A stretch of 64,000 bases of DNA from Peterkaempfera sp044755465 (GCF_044755465.1 NZ_JBIVRB010000004.1:62001-126000), one strand, 5' to 3'; shown: positions 33,321 through 42,118, counted from the first letter of the stretch. The notes: generated by a model from the sequence alone, not told the origin. A program made the numbers and translations.

Positions 33321-33359
33321 GGCTCCAGGCCGTCCCCGTACCGGGGGCGGTCTGGAGCC
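33321..33359 (+). terminator. rpmG terminator hairpin
   Basis: GGCTCCAG-GCCG and its complement enclose a second GC-rich stem (TCCCCG/CGGGGG) with a short loop; ATTTGTG follows. Confidence 0.7.
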
Positions 33360-33478
33360 ATTTGTGCGTGACCGCTCCGGGCACCCGGTGCGGTACCGGA
33401 GGGCCGTCCGTCGTAGCGTTCCCTCCGTAACGTCCGCGCCGCTGACGTCCGCGTCACCCGTGCCGCAAGGAGCTGCCC

Positions 33479-33928
33479 ATGCCGCTGGACCCCTCCTTCA
33501 TCGGGCGGTCCTATCCGCCCACCGCCCCGTACGAGGTGGGCCGGGAGAAGATTCGCGAGTTCGCCGACGCGATCGGGGACGCCAATCCGGCCTACCGCGA
33601 TCCGGAGGCGGCCAAGGCGCTCGGCCACCCGGATGTGATCGCGCCGCCGACCTTCCCGTTCCTGATCACCTACCGGGCCGCCGGCCAGGTGGTGGGCGAC
33701 CCGGAGCTGGGCCTGGACTTCTCCCGGGTGGTGCACGGCGACCAGAAGTTCGCCTACACCCGCCCGGTGCGGGCCGGGGACCTGCTCTCGGTCACCGTGA
33801 CCATCGACTCCGCCAAGGCGATGGCGGGCAATGACATCCTCTCGGTGCGCGGCGAGGTGCACGCGGGCGAGGAGCACGTGGTCACGGCAGTGATGACGCT
33901 GGTGGCACGCGGTACGGCGGGGGAGTGA
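33479..33928 (+). CDS. MaoC-like (R)-hydroxyacyl dehydratase subunit, non-catalytic type
   Basis: This 149-residue hotdog-fold protein starts at ATG 33479, with AAGGAG 7 nt upstream. It fits the FAS1-like dehydratase/HadA-HadC group: FADAIGDANPAYRDPEAAKALGHPDVIAPPTFPFLITYRA, with the substrate loop but without the GDxNPIH catalytic motif. It overlaps or abuts the next gene, which has that motif. In mycobacteria HadA and HadB form a heterodimeric (3R)-hydroxyacyl-ACP dehydratase. The acyl chain handled here is unknown. Confidence 0.88.
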   Translation: MPLDPSFIGRSYPPTAPYEVGREKIREFADAIGDANPAYRDPEAAKALGHPDVIAPPTFPFLITYRAAGQVVGDPELGLDFSRVVHGDQKFAYTRPVRAGDLLSVTVTIDSAKAMAGNDILSVRGEVHAGEEHVVTAVMTLVARGTAGE

Positions 33929-33936
33929 GCGCAACC

Positions 33937-34365
33937 ATGGCGACGAGCATCAGCTACGACGAGGTCGAGGTCGGCACCGAGCTGCCGGCGCAGTCCTTCC
34001 CGGTGGTCCGGGCCACCCTGGTCCAGTACGCGGGGGCCTCCGGCGACTTCAACCCGATCCACTGGAACGAGCGGTTCGCCCGCGAGGTCGGCCTGCCGGA
34101 CGTGATCGCGCACGGCATGTTCACCATGGCGCAGGCGGCCCGGGTGGTCACCGACTGGCTCGGCGACCCGGCCGCGCTGGTCGAGTACGGCGTCCGCTTC
34201 ACCAAGCCGGTAGTGGTGCCCGACGACGGCACCGGGGCGCTGATCGAGGTGGCCGGCAAGGTCGCGGTGAAGCTGGACGGCCGCCGGGTGCGGGTGGATC
34301 TCACGGCCACCAGCGCGGGCCAGAAGGTGCTGGGCATGGCCCGCGCCGTGGTCCAGCTGGCCTGA
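33937..34365 (+). CDS. MaoC-like (R)-hydroxyacyl dehydratase subunit, catalytic (HadB-like)
   Basis: These 142 residues start at ATG 33937, chosen for GGGGGAG 10 nt upstream and a typical MATSISYDEVEVG N-terminus; GTG 33925 overlapping the previous stop is possible. The hydratase-2 motif YAGASGDFNPIHWNERFAREVG supplies the catalytic Asp and His, followed by VIAHGMFTMAQAAR. It pairs with the upstream subunit into a probable dehydratase heterodimer. The pair is a conserved neighbour of rpmG in streptomycetes, as I recall. Confidence 0.9.
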   Translation: MATSISYDEVEVGTELPAQSFPVVRATLVQYAGASGDFNPIHWNERFAREVGLPDVIAHGMFTMAQAARVVTDWLGDPAALVEYGVRFTKPVVVPDDGTGALIEVAGKVAVKLDGRRVRVDLTATSAGQKVLGMARAVVQLA

Positions 34366-34386
34366 CGGCGGGTCCGGGCGGGCGGC

Positions 34387-34416
34387 TTGACGCGGTTAGT
34401 GATTGGCCAATAACTT
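34387..34416 (+). promoter_or_regulatory. promoter of the TetR gene, leaderless
   Basis: TTGACG (34387-34392) and TAACTT (34411-34416) are 18 bp apart. The ATG at 34423 sits at the expected transcription start and has no ribosome-binding site, so the mRNA is probably leaderless. Confidence 0.6.
34394..34416. promoter_or_regulatory. TetR operator, site 1
   Basis: A 23-bp imperfect palindrome (minus strand AAGTTATTGGCC and onward) overlies the spacer and -10 of the regulator promoter. It matches site 2 (35032-35054) at 19 of 23 positions. Confidence 0.7.
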
Positions 34417-34422
34417 AGCCGT

Positions 34423-34986
34423 ATGGCCGGGGCGAGCAGTCGAATGAGCGCGGAGGAGCGACGCGAGAGCGTCGTCCGGGCCGCGATCACCGAGTTTGCC
34501 CGCAGTGGCTACGGCGGTACCTCCACCGCGTCGATCGCCCGGCGGGTGGGGGTCTCCCAGCCGTACCTGTTCCGGCTCTTCCCCAGCAAGCAGGCGATCT
34601 TCCTGGCCGCGGCGACCCGCTGCCTGGACGAGACCCGGCGGGCCTTCGAGCGGGCCGTCGAGGGCGTCGAGCCCGACCAGGTGCCCGCCGCGCTGGACGC
34701 CGAGTACCAGCGGTTCATCGAGGGCGACCGCGACATGCTGCTGATGCAGATGCAGATCTATGTCGCGGTCGCCTCCGCCGACGCCGCCGGGGACGAGGAG
34801 GTCGGCGCCGCGATCCGGGCCGGCTGGGCCGAGCTGTGGGACTGGGTGCATCTGCGGCTGGGCGCCGACAGCCGGGAGACCACCGTCTTCATGGCCCACG
34901 GCATGCTGATCAACGTCCTGGTCTGCCTGGGCTTCCCGGCCGGCGACCGGGTCTGGACGGGCTTCGACCACAAGGCCGGCAACTGA
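34423..34986 (+). CDS. TetR/AcrR family transcriptional regulator
   Basis: These 187 residues start at ATG 34423. The N-terminal HTH is canonical: RESVVRAAITEFARSGYGGTSTASIARRVGVSQPYLFRLFPSKQAIFLAA (residues 14-64). The C-terminal ligand domain is helical, with no recognisable ligand motif (MQMQIYVAVASADAAGDEEV). The apparent operator sits directly on its own -10 region and a close copy lies upstream of the efflux gene that follows, so it should repress both itself and the pump until a ligand binds. Confidence 0.92.
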   Translation: MAGASSRMSAEERRESVVRAAITEFARSGYGGTSTASIARRVGVSQPYLFRLFPSKQAIFLAAATRCLDETRRAFERAVEGVEPDQVPAALDAEYQRFIEGDRDMLLMQMQIYVAVASADAAGDEEVGAAIRAGWAELWDWVHLRLGADSRETTVFMAHGMLINVLVCLGFPAGDRVWTGFDHKAGN

Positions 34987-35031
34987 CCTGACGCGTCCCG
35001 TACGAAGGGGCGCGGTTCTGCTTGGGCGCAA

Positions 35032-35054
35032 AAGTTATTGATCGATAACTAACC
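35032..35054. promoter_or_regulatory. TetR operator, site 2
   Basis: This 23-bp near-palindrome (AAGTTATTGATCGATAAC and onward) lies 12 bp before the MFS start and overlaps a candidate -10 (TAACTA 35046-35051, -35 TTGGGC 35022-35027). Confidence 0.7.
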
Positions 35055-35066
35055 GAAGGGACCGCG

Positions 35067-36473
35067 ATGCGCAACATGGTCTGGGCGCTGGTCATCACCA
35101 GCGCCGCCGGCTTCATGGCCGCCCTGGACAACCTCGTCGTCACCACCGCGCTGCCCAGCATCCGCCAGGACCTCGGCGGCGGCCTGGAACAGCTCGAATG
35201 GACCGTCAGCGCCTACACCCTCACCTTCGCGGTGCTGCTGATGACCGGCGCCGCGCTGGGCGACCGCTTCGGCCGCCGCCGGATGTTCCTGATCGGCGTC
35301 GGCGTCTTCACCGCCGGCTCGGCCGCCGCCGCGCTCTCCGCCGGGATGGGCGAGCTGATCGCCGCCCGCGCCGTCCAGGGCGTCGGCGCCGCCGTCCTGA
35401 TGCCGCTCACCCTGACCCTGCTCTCCGCCGCCGTCCCCGCCGAGCGCCGAGGTGCGGCCTTCGGCATCTGGAGCGCCGTCAACGGCCTGGCCATCGCCAG
35501 CGGACCGCTGATCGGCGGCACCGTGGTCGAGCACCTCTCCTGGCAGTGGATCTTCTGGCTGAATGTGCCGGTTGGCCTCGCCCTGATCCCGCTGGCCCGG
35601 CTGCGCCTGGGGGAGAGCCGGGGCTCCGGCAAGCCGCTGGACGTCCCCGGCACCGCGCTGGCCAGCGCCGGACTCTTCGGCGTCGTCTACGCCCTGATCC
35701 GCCACAACACCGACGGCTGGACCAGCGCCACCGTGCTCGGCTCGCTGGCCGCGGGCGTCGCGCTGCTCGCCGCCTTCGTCGGCTGGGAGCTGCGCAGCGA
35801 CACGCCCCTGCTGCCGATGCGGCTCTTCCGCAGCCGCGCCTTCAGCGCGGTCAACGCCGCCAGCCTGCTGATGTTCCTCGGCATCTTCGGCTCGATCTTC
35901 CTGCTCAGCCAGTTCCTACAGAACGTCGGCGGCTACTCGCCGATGCAGGCGGGGGTGCGGATGCTGCCCTGGACCGGCATGCCGATGCTGGTCGCCCCGA
36001 TCGCCGGCGCCCTCAGCGACCGGATCGGCGGCCGCCCGGTGGTCGCCGCCGGGCTGACCCTCCAGGCGCTCGGCCTGGGGATGTACGCCCTGGTTATCGC
36101 GCCCGACGTGTCGTACGCCGCCCAGGTGCCCGCACTGATCGTCTGCGGCGTCGGCATGGGACTCTTCTTCGCCCCCACGGCCAACCTGGTGATGTCCAGC
36201 GTCCACCCGCAGGAGCAGGGCATCGCCTCCGGCGCCAACAACGCGCTGCGCGAACTCGGCGGCGCCCTCGGCGTGGCCGTGATCTCCTCCGTCTTCGCCG
36301 CCCGAGGCGGCTACACCTCGGCGCGGTCCTTCAGCGACGGCCTGGTCCCCGCCCTGTGGACCGGCGCCGCCGCCATCGCCCTCGGTGCCGTCGCCGCCCT
36401 GCTGATCCCGCGCCGCCGCCCCGCCCGCCCGGCGCCGGCCGACCCGGTACCCGTACGGCAGCCGGTGGCCTGA
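35067..36473 (+). CDS. MFS transporter, DHA2 family drug/proton antiporter
   Basis: This 468-residue protein starts at ATG 35067, with GAAGGGA upstream. It has about fourteen spans and the DHA2 motifs: LDNLVVTTALPSIRQDLG (motif D1 in TM1), GAALGDRFGRRRMFLIG (motif A) and a motif C-like GPLIGGTVVEHLSW. QWIFWLNVPVGLALI follows, as in EmrB/LfrA/actinorhodin-exporter relatives. With its adjacent TetR regulator and shared operator it forms a classic inducible efflux unit; the drug or metabolite is unknown. Confidence 0.93.
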   Translation: MRNMVWALVITSAAGFMAALDNLVVTTALPSIRQDLGGGLEQLEWTVSAYTLTFAVLLMTGAALGDRFGRRRMFLIGVGVFTAGSAAAALSAGMGELIAARAVQGVGAAVLMPLTLTLLSAAVPAERRGAAFGIWSAVNGLAIASGPLIGGTVVEHLSWQWIFWLNVPVGLALIPLARLRLGESRGSGKPLDVPGTALASAGLFGVVYALIRHNTDGWTSATVLGSLAAGVALLAAFVGWELRSDTPLLPMRLFRSRAFSAVNAASLLMFLGIFGSIFLLSQFLQNVGGYSPMQAGVRMLPWTGMPMLVAPIAGALSDRIGGRPVVAAGLTLQALGLGMYALVIAPDVSYAAQVPALIVCGVGMGLFFAPTANLVMSSVHPQEQGIASGANNALRELGGALGVAVISSVFAARGGYTSARSFSDGLVPALWTGAAAIALGAVAALLIPRRRPARPAPADPVPVRQPVA

Positions 36474-36548
36474 ACCGTGGGGCCCGCCACCGCGCCGCCC
36501 CGCCCCGGCCCCCGGGGCGGCGCGGCGCGCTGCCCGTACGCTGGTGCC

Positions 36549-37604
36549 GTGCAGGTACTCCACGACGCCCCGCTCGCCCCGCTGACCACCTTCCGCCTGG
36601 GCGGACCGGCCCGCCGGCTGGTCACCGCCACCACCGACGCCGAGGTCGTCGAGGCCGTCCAGGCCGCCGACCGGGCCGGGGAGCCGCTGCTGCTGCTGGG
36701 CGGCGGCAGCAACCTGGTCATCGGGGACAAGGGCTTCGACGGGACGGCGCTGCGGATCGCCACCACCGGCTTCGCCGTGCACGGCACCGTGCTGGAGCTG
36801 GCCGCCGGCGAGGTGTGGAGCGACGCCGTCACCCGGGCGGTCGGGCTGGGCCTGGCCGGGATCGAGTTCCTGGCCGGCATCCCCGGCTCGGCCGGCGCCA
36901 CCCCGGTGCAGAACGTCGGCGCGTACGGCCAGGAGGTCGCCGCCACCGTCACCGAGGTGGTCGCCTACGACCGCCGGGCCGGGGAGACCGTCACCGTCCC
37001 CGGGGCGGAGTGCGGCTTCTCCTACCGGCAGAGCCGCTTCAAGGCCGCCCCGGACCGCCATGTGGTGCTGCGGGTGCGGTTCGCGCTGGAGGACGCCGGC
37101 GGGCTGTCCGCGCCGGTGAAGTATGCCGAGGTCGCCCAGGCGCTCGGCGTTGACCAGGGCGAGCGGGTGCCGCTGGCCGCCGCCCGCGAGACGGTGCTCG
37201 CCCTGCGGGCCGGCAAGGGCATGGTGCTGGATGCGGCCGACCACGACACCTGGTCGGCGGGCTCCTTCTTCACCAACCCGGTCCTCGGCACCGCCGAGTA
37301 CGCGGCCTTCCTGGACCGGGCCCGCGCCCGGCTCGGCACCGACACGGCCCCGCCCGGCTACCCGGCCGGCGACGGCCTGGTGAAGACCTCCGCCGCCTGG
37401 CTGATCGACCGGGCCGGCTTCGGCAAGGGCTGGGGCACCGGCCCGGCCCGCATCTCCACCAAGCACACCCTGGCCCTCACCAACCGGGGCGCCGCCAGCA
37501 CCGAGGACCTGCTGGCCCTGGCCCGCCAGGTGCGGGACGGCGTGTGGGCCGCCTTCGGCGTGGAACTGGTCAATGAGCCGGTGCTGGTCGGCGTCGAGCT
37601 CTGA
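36549..37604 (+). CDS. murB: UDP-N-acetylenolpyruvoylglucosamine reductase
   Basis: These 351 residues start at GTG 36549. There is no ribosome-binding site and a TACGCT -10 lies 7 bp upstream, so the transcript may be leaderless. FAD-binding features are LTTFRLGGPARRLV and LLLLGGGSNLVIGD. FLAGIPGSAGATPVQNVGAYGQEV, the catalytic-Ser region WSAGSFFTNPVL, and SAAWLIDRAGFGKGW are also present. MurB makes UDP-MurNAc in the cytoplasm for peptidoglycan. The C-terminal domain is the long (type I) form. It converges on the adenosine deaminase. Confidence 0.95.
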   Translation: MQVLHDAPLAPLTTFRLGGPARRLVTATTDAEVVEAVQAADRAGEPLLLLGGGSNLVIGDKGFDGTALRIATTGFAVHGTVLELAAGEVWSDAVTRAVGLGLAGIEFLAGIPGSAGATPVQNVGAYGQEVAATVTEVVAYDRRAGETVTVPGAECGFSYRQSRFKAAPDRHVVLRVRFALEDAGGLSAPVKYAEVAQALGVDQGERVPLAAARETVLALRAGKGMVLDAADHDTWSAGSFFTNPVLGTAEYAAFLDRARARLGTDTAPPGYPAGDGLVKTSAAWLIDRAGFGKGWGTGPARISTKHTLALTNRGAASTEDLLALARQVRDGVWAAFGVELVNEPVLVGVEL

Positions 37605-37652
37605 GCCCGCTCCGTCGAGCTCCGGGCCCGCTCTGCCGAGTTCCGAGCCCGT

Positions 37653-38699
37653 TCAGGAGGTCAGCCAGTCGTCGACCCCGGCCAGCAGCGCGGCCCGTAC
37701 GTCCTGTGGCGCCCGCGACGCCCGCACCGACTGCCGGGCCAGCTCGGCCAGCTCCGCGTCGCTGAAGCCGTGCGCCTCCCGCACCAGGTCGTACTGGTCG
37801 GCCAGCCGGGAGCCGAACAGCAGCGGGTCGTCCGCCCCCAGCGCCATCGGCACCCCCGCGTCGAACAGCCGGCGCAGCGGCACGTCCTCCGGCTTCTCGT
37901 ACACGCCCAGCGCCACATTGGAGGCCGGGCACACCTCACAGGTGACCTGCCGGTCCGCCAGCCGCTGCATCAGCCGCTCGTCCTCGGCCGCCCGCACCCC
38001 GTGGCCGATCCGGCCCGCGCCCAGGTCGTCCAGGCAGTCGCGCACGCTCTCCGGCCCGGCCAGCTCGCCGCCGTGCGGGGCCGCCAGCAGGCCGCCGCGC
38101 CGGGCGATGTCGAACGCCCGGTCGAAGTCGCGGGCCAGGCCGCGCCGCTCGTCGTTGGAGAGGCCGAAGCCGACGACCCCCCGGTCGGCGTAGCGGACCG
38201 CCAGCCGGGCCAGCGTCCGGGCGTCCATCGGACTCTTCATCCGGTTGGCCGCCACCAGCACCCTGATCCCCACCCCGGTGGCCTCGGACGCCTCCCGCAC
38301 CGCGTCCAGGATCAGTTCGAGCGTCGGGATCAGCCCGCCGAGCCGGGGCGCGTACGAGGTCGGGTCGACCTGGATCTCCAGCCACCGCGAGCCGTCCGCC
38401 CGCTCGTCCTGCGCGGTCTCCCGGACCAGCCGCCGGATGTCGTCCTCGTCGCGCAGCACCGAGCGGGCCATGTCGTACAGCCGCTGGAAGCGGAACCAGC
38501 CGCGCTCGTCGGTGGCCCGCAGCTTGGGCGGCTCACCGGAGAGCAGCGCCTCGGGCAGGTGCACGCGGTGCTTGGCGGCCAGCTCCAGCAGGGTCGTCGG
38601 GCGCATCGAACCGGTGAAGTGCAGATGCAGGTGAGCCTTGGGCAGCAGCCGTACGTCGCGCTCGGCGCGGTTGGAGGGGGCGGAGAGCAGGTGGTCCAT
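37653..38699 (-). CDS. add: adenosine deaminase
   Basis: This 348-residue amidohydrolase starts at ATG 38699. Metal ligands and catalytic residues follow the ADA pattern: LPKAHLHLHFTGS at the N-terminus, the catalytic Glu in APHGGELAG (HGGE for the usual HAGE), GRIGHGVR and ALGADDPLLFG with the paired aspartates. SNVALGVYEKPEDVPLRRL is as in the family. It deaminates adenosine and deoxyadenosine to inosine forms in purine salvage. The protein sits between murB (convergent) and aspC (same strand, separate terminator). Confidence 0.93.
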   Translation of the reverse strand: MDHLLSAPSNRAERDVRLLPKAHLHLHFTGSMRPTTLLELAAKHRVHLPEALLSGEPPKLRATDERGWFRFQRLYDMARSVLRDEDDIRRLVRETAQDERADGSRWLEIQVDPTSYAPRLGGLIPTLELILDAVREASEATGVGIRVLVAANRMKSPMDARTLARLAVRYADRGVVGFGLSNDERRGLARDFDRAFDIARRGGLLAAPHGGELAGPESVRDCLDDLGAGRIGHGVRAAEDERLMQRLADRQVTCEVCPASNVALGVYEKPEDVPLRRLFDAGVPMALGADDPLLFGSRLADQYDLVREAHGFSDAELAELARQSVRASRAPQDVRAALLAGVDDWLTS

Positions 38700-38784
38700 T
38701 CGCAGATTCTGCCGCGTCCGGGGCCGCTGCGGACAGCATCACGCGCACAACCCCCGTCCGGGTGGTTTCCGGCTGCCCACGGAA

Positions 38785-38814
38785 GGGGCCCGCCGCCGGT
38801 CGGCGACGGGCCCC
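38785..38814 (-). terminator. aspC terminator hairpin
   Basis: GGGGCCCG and CGGGCCCC form an 8-bp perfect stem with a GC-rich 14-nt loop, 20 bp after the aspC stop on the minus strand. Confidence 0.55.
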
Positions 38815-38833
38815 TCGGGCGTGGGTGGCGCGG

Positions 38834-40093
38834 TCAGTCGCGGGCCTCGCCCAGCAGCTTCTGCAGCCGGGAGACGCCCTCCACCAGGTCGTCGTCGCCC
38901 AGCGCGTACGACAGCCGCAGATAGCCGGGGGTGCCGAACGCCTCACCCGGGACCACGGCGACCTCGGCCTCGTCCAGGATCAGCGCCGCCAGCTCCACCG
39001 AGCTCTGCGGCCGCTTGCCCCGGATCTCCTTGCCGAGCAGCGCCTTCACCGACGGGTAGGCGTAGAACGCGCCCTCCGGTTCCGGGCAGGCGACGCCGTC
39101 GATCTCATTGAGCATCCGCACGATGGTGCGGCGGCGGCGGTCGAAGGCGGTGCGCATCGCGTCCACCGCCGACAGGTCGCCGCTGACCGCCGCGAGGGCG
39201 GCCGCCTGGGCGACATTGCTGACGTTGGAGGTGGCGTGCGACTGGAGGTTGGTCGCGGCCTTGACCACGTCCTTGGGGCCGATCAGCCACCCGACCCGCC
39301 AGCCGGTCATCGCGTACGTCTTGGCGACGCCGTTGACCACGACGCACTTGTCGGCCAGCTCGGGCACCAGCACCGGCAGGCTGTGGAACCGCGCCTCGCC
39401 GTAGACCAGGTGCTCGTAGATCTCGTCGGAGAGCACCCACAGGCCGTGCTCGGCCGCCCAGCGGCCGATCGCCTCGGCCTCGTCGCGGGTGTAGACGGCG
39501 CCGGTCGGGTTGGACGGCGAGACGAACAGCAGCACCTTGGTGCGCTCGGTGCGGGCCGCCTCCAGCTGCGCCACCGACACCTTGTAGCCGGTGGTCTCGT
39601 CGGCGACCACCTCCACCGGGACGCCGCCGGCCAGCTGGATCGACTCGGGGTAGGTGGTCCAGTACGGCGCGGGGACGATCACCTCGTCGCCCGGGTCCAG
39701 CAGCGCGGCGAACGCCTCGTAGATGGCCTGCTTGCCGCCGTTGGTGACCAGCACCTGGGCCGGGTCCACCTGCCACCCGGAGTCGCGGAGCGTCTTCTCC
39801 GCGATGGCCTTCTTGAGCTCGGGAAGGCCGCCGGCGGGGGTGTAGCGGTGGAACTTGGGGTCGCGGCACGCCTGCACCGCGGCCTCGACGATGTACTCCG
39901 GGGTGGGGAAGTCCGGCTCACCGGCACCGAAGCCGATCACCGGGCGGCCGGCCGCCTTGAGGGCCTTGGCCTTGGCGTCCACCGCCAGGGTCGCGGACTC
40001 CGCGATGGCGCCGATACGGGCCGACACCCGGCGGTCGGCGGGCCGCACGGCGGGGTCGGGCTGGGGACCGGGAAGGGGGGAAGCAGCGCTCAT
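38834..40093 (-). CDS. aspC: aspartate/prephenate-type aminotransferase, class I
   Basis: This 419-residue PLP enzyme starts at ATG 40093. There is no strong ribosome-binding site; an alternative upstream frame is not conserved-looking. It is an aspartate aminotransferase of the Ib type: VIGFGAGEPDFPTPEYI, YTPAGGLPELKKAIA, VTNGGKQAIYEAF, SPSNPTGAVYTRDE, LSDEIYEHLVYG, the PLP lysine in NGVAKTYAMTGWRVGW, and substrate Arg near GYLRLSYALG. Its neighbourhood upstream of secE is standard in streptomycetes. Confidence 0.94.
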   Translation of the reverse strand: MSAASPLPGPQPDPAVRPADRRVSARIGAIAESATLAVDAKAKALKAAGRPVIGFGAGEPDFPTPEYIVEAAVQACRDPKFHRYTPAGGLPELKKAIAEKTLRDSGWQVDPAQVLVTNGGKQAIYEAFAALLDPGDEVIVPAPYWTTYPESIQLAGGVPVEVVADETTGYKVSVAQLEAARTERTKVLLFVSPSNPTGAVYTRDEAEAIGRWAAEHGLWVLSDEIYEHLVYGEARFHSLPVLVPELADKCVVVNGVAKTYAMTGWRVGWLIGPKDVVKAATNLQSHATSNVSNVAQAAALAAVSGDLSAVDAMRTAFDRRRRTIVRMLNEIDGVACPEPEGAFYAYPSVKALLGKEIRGKRPQSSVELAALILDEAEVAVVPGEAFGTPGYLRLSYALGDDDLVEGVSRLQKLLGEARD

Positions 40094-40349
40094 GTCTGCA
40101 TGGTCGCAGAAGGGCCCCCGCCCCGGCACAGCGGTTTCAGCATGCGTGCACGCGCGGGCGGACCCGGCCCGCCGCCCCCGACGCCGCAGGTCCGCGTACG
40201 GTCCGCGCCGGAAGAAGGTCGACTCGGCGGCCCAGAGCCCGTACACTCATCGATCGTTGGCAACCGGTTACCGGCAACCACCGCTCGTACATCACAGGGC
40301 GGCACGGATGCGGTAGGTTGGGGGTCAACTCGGCGCCGCAAGGCACCGA

Positions 40350-40422
40350 AGGGCAATAGCTCAATTGGTAGAGCACTGGTCTCCAAAACCAGCGGTTGGG
40401 GGTTCGAGTCCCTCTTGCCCTG
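40350..40422 (+). tRNA. tRNA-Trp (CCA)
   Basis: 73 nt. The acceptor AGGGCAA pairs with TTGCCCT, the anticodon loop CTCCAAA gives CCA, and the T-loop is GGTTCGAGTCC. The discriminator is G, as expected for Trp. Confidence 0.96.
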
Positions 40423-40440
40423 CTGCTTGACCCGCGCCGA

Positions 40441-40468
40441 GCCCGCTTGCTCCAACGAGCATGCGGGC
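40441..40468 (+). terminator. hairpin between tRNA-Trp and secE
   Basis: GCCCGCTTGCTC and GAGCATGCGGGC pair over 12 bp with one mismatch around a CAAC tetraloop, followed by TTGATG. Confidence 0.55.
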
Positions 40469-40520
40469 TTGATGCGGAGCAGGCTCCGACAGCACTGCGA
40501 CCGGATTCAGGTGAGGACGA

Positions 40521-40823
40521 GTGACGGAGACCACGGGCTCCACCGCGACGCCTGAGCGTGGCCGTCCCGAAGAAGAGCCGAGCGAACTGCCCTCGCGCCG
40601 GGATCGCAAGCGTGCCGCGAAGAAGGACAGGAAGGGCCCCTTCGCCCGCCTGGCCCTTTTCTACCGCCAGATCATCGCCGAACTGCGCAAGGTCGTCTGG
40701 CCCACCCGCAATGACCTGGTGACCTACACCACCGTGGTCATCGTCTTCGTGGTGGTCATCATGGCGATCGTGTCCGGCCTGGACTGGGGCTTCTCAAAGC
40801 TCAGTTTCTGGGTCTTCGGCTGA
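40521..40823 (+). CDS. secE: preprotein translocase subunit SecE
   Basis: The 100 residues start at GTG 40521, with GAGGACGA upstream. A charged cytoplasmic N-terminus of about 60 residues is followed by the SecE signature FYRQIIAELRKVVWPTRNDLVTYTTVVIVFVVVIMAIVSGLD and one membrane span. SecE clamps the SecY channel. It heads the secE-nusG-rplKA order. Confidence 0.95.
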   Translation: MTETTGSTATPERGRPEEEPSELPSRRDRKRAAKKDRKGPFARLALFYRQIIAELRKVVWPTRNDLVTYTTVVIVFVVVIMAIVSGLDWGFSKLSFWVFG

Positions 40824-41002
40824 GCCGCCGCGACCGCGCCATCGGCATCGATCGGACGACCCCGCTACCGTTGACTCGGTACTGTTGAGTTTCCGAGCCG
40901 TACACGGACGCTGTTCGCATCGAGCTACTTCGAGGACTGGACAGGAGAAGGCAACGGCCCGGAACCGTTCCATCTCTCATTCCCAGGAAAGAAGCAGCCA
41001 CC

Positions 41003-41938
41003 GTGTCTGAGTCCCCCCTGTACGACGCCGACGAGACCGTCCGCGAGGCGGACGACGCCGTGGAGCGCGACGCGGCCGGCTCGGCCGAGGCCGAGGGCGA
41101 CACCGCGGAGCAGATCACCGATGCGGCCGATGCGGACGCGGACGAGGTCGAGGCTGCCGAGGCCGAGATCGGTGCCCCGGCCGAGGAGGCCGCGCTGCAC
41201 GTCACCGACGAGTCCGGCGAGGAGTCTGCCGCCGACGGTGAGGCCGACGACAGTGAGGCCGCCGACGGCGAGGCCGCTGCCGAGGACGAGGCCGCCGAGC
41301 CCGCCGAGGGCGAGACGGAGGAGGCCGAGGAGGTCGACCCCGTCGCCAAGTTCCGCGAGGAGCTGCGGCTGGCCCCCGGTGAGTGGTACGTGATCCACAC
41401 CTACGCGGGCTACGAGAACCGGGTGAAGGCCAACCTGGAGCAGCGCGCCGTCTCGCTGAACGTCGAGGACTACATCTACCAGGCCGAGGTGCCCCAGGAA
41501 GAGGTCGTCCAGATCAAGAACGGCGACCGCAAGACCATCCGCCAGAACAAGCTCCCCGGCTATGTCCTGGTGCGCATGGACCTCACCAACGAGTCCTGGG
41601 GCGTCGTCCGCAACACCCCCGGCGTCACCGGCTTCGTCGGCAACGCCTACGACCCGTACCCGCTGACGCTGGACGAGGTCGTCAAGATGCTCGCCCCCGA
41701 GGTGGAGCGCGCGGCGGCCAAGGAGGCCGGCAAGCCCTCCTCGTCCCGTCCGGTCGAGGTCCAGGTGCTGGACTTCGAGGTCGGTGACTCGGTCACCGTC
41801 ACCGACGGCCCGTTCGCCACCCTCCAGGCGACGATCAACGAGATCAACCCCGACTCCAAGAAGGTCAAGGGCCTGGTCGAGATCTTCGGCCGGGAGACCC
41901 CGGTCGAGCTCTCCTTCGACCAGATCCAGAAGAACTGA
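41003..41938 (+). CDS. nusG: transcription termination/antitermination factor NusG
   Basis: These 311 residues start at GTG 41003. The first 115 residues are a highly acidic Asp/Glu/Ala extension, usual in streptomycetes. The NGN domain begins EWYVIHTYAGYENRVK and ends near LTLDEVVKML. The KOW domain is VGDSVTVTDGPFATLQATINEINPDSKKVKG, with C-terminus PVELSFDQIQKN. NusG links RNA polymerase with Rho and the ribosome. Confidence 0.96.
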   Translation: MSESPLYDADETVREADDAVERDAAGSAEAEGDTAEQITDAADADADEVEAAEAEIGAPAEEAALHVTDESGEESAADGEADDSEAADGEAAAEDEAAEPAEGETEEAEEVDPVAKFREELRLAPGEWYVIHTYAGYENRVKANLEQRAVSLNVEDYIYQAEVPQEEVVQIKNGDRKTIRQNKLPGYVLVRMDLTNESWGVVRNTPGVTGFVGNAYDPYPLTLDEVVKMLAPEVERAAAKEAGKPSSSRPVEVQVLDFEVGDSVTVTDGPFATLQATINEINPDSKKVKGLVEIFGRETPVELSFDQIQKN

Positions 41939-41949
41939 CCTGCTCGGTT

Positions 41950-41978
41950 TTGGACCACGTGCCGGTTGGCGTTACCGT
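41950..41978 (+). promoter_or_regulatory. rplK-rplA promoter with overlapping hairpin
   Basis: TTGGAC (41950-41955) and TACCGT (41973-41978) have a 17-bp spacer. An 8-bp inverted repeat (GGACCACG/CGTGGTCC, 41952-41983) brackets the element, so it could act as a terminator for nusG or an operator. Confidence 0.5.
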
Positions 41979-42118
41979 GGTCCGATGTGTGTGCGTGACC
42001 CCGGGCGTCGCCCCGTACCCCGCACACGCTGCCATCCCAGGCCCTGACGGCCGCCCGCGACGCTGAGGCGTCCGGTGCGTCCTGTCGGGAAACACCTCTC
42101 AGAAGGACCCGGAGAGAC

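Noticed and set aside
40090..40101. Three-codon upstream ORF (ATG CAG ACA TGA) overlapping the aspC start
   Set aside because: Too short to judge, and no ribosome-binding site; probably chance, although it overlaps the start as ATGA.
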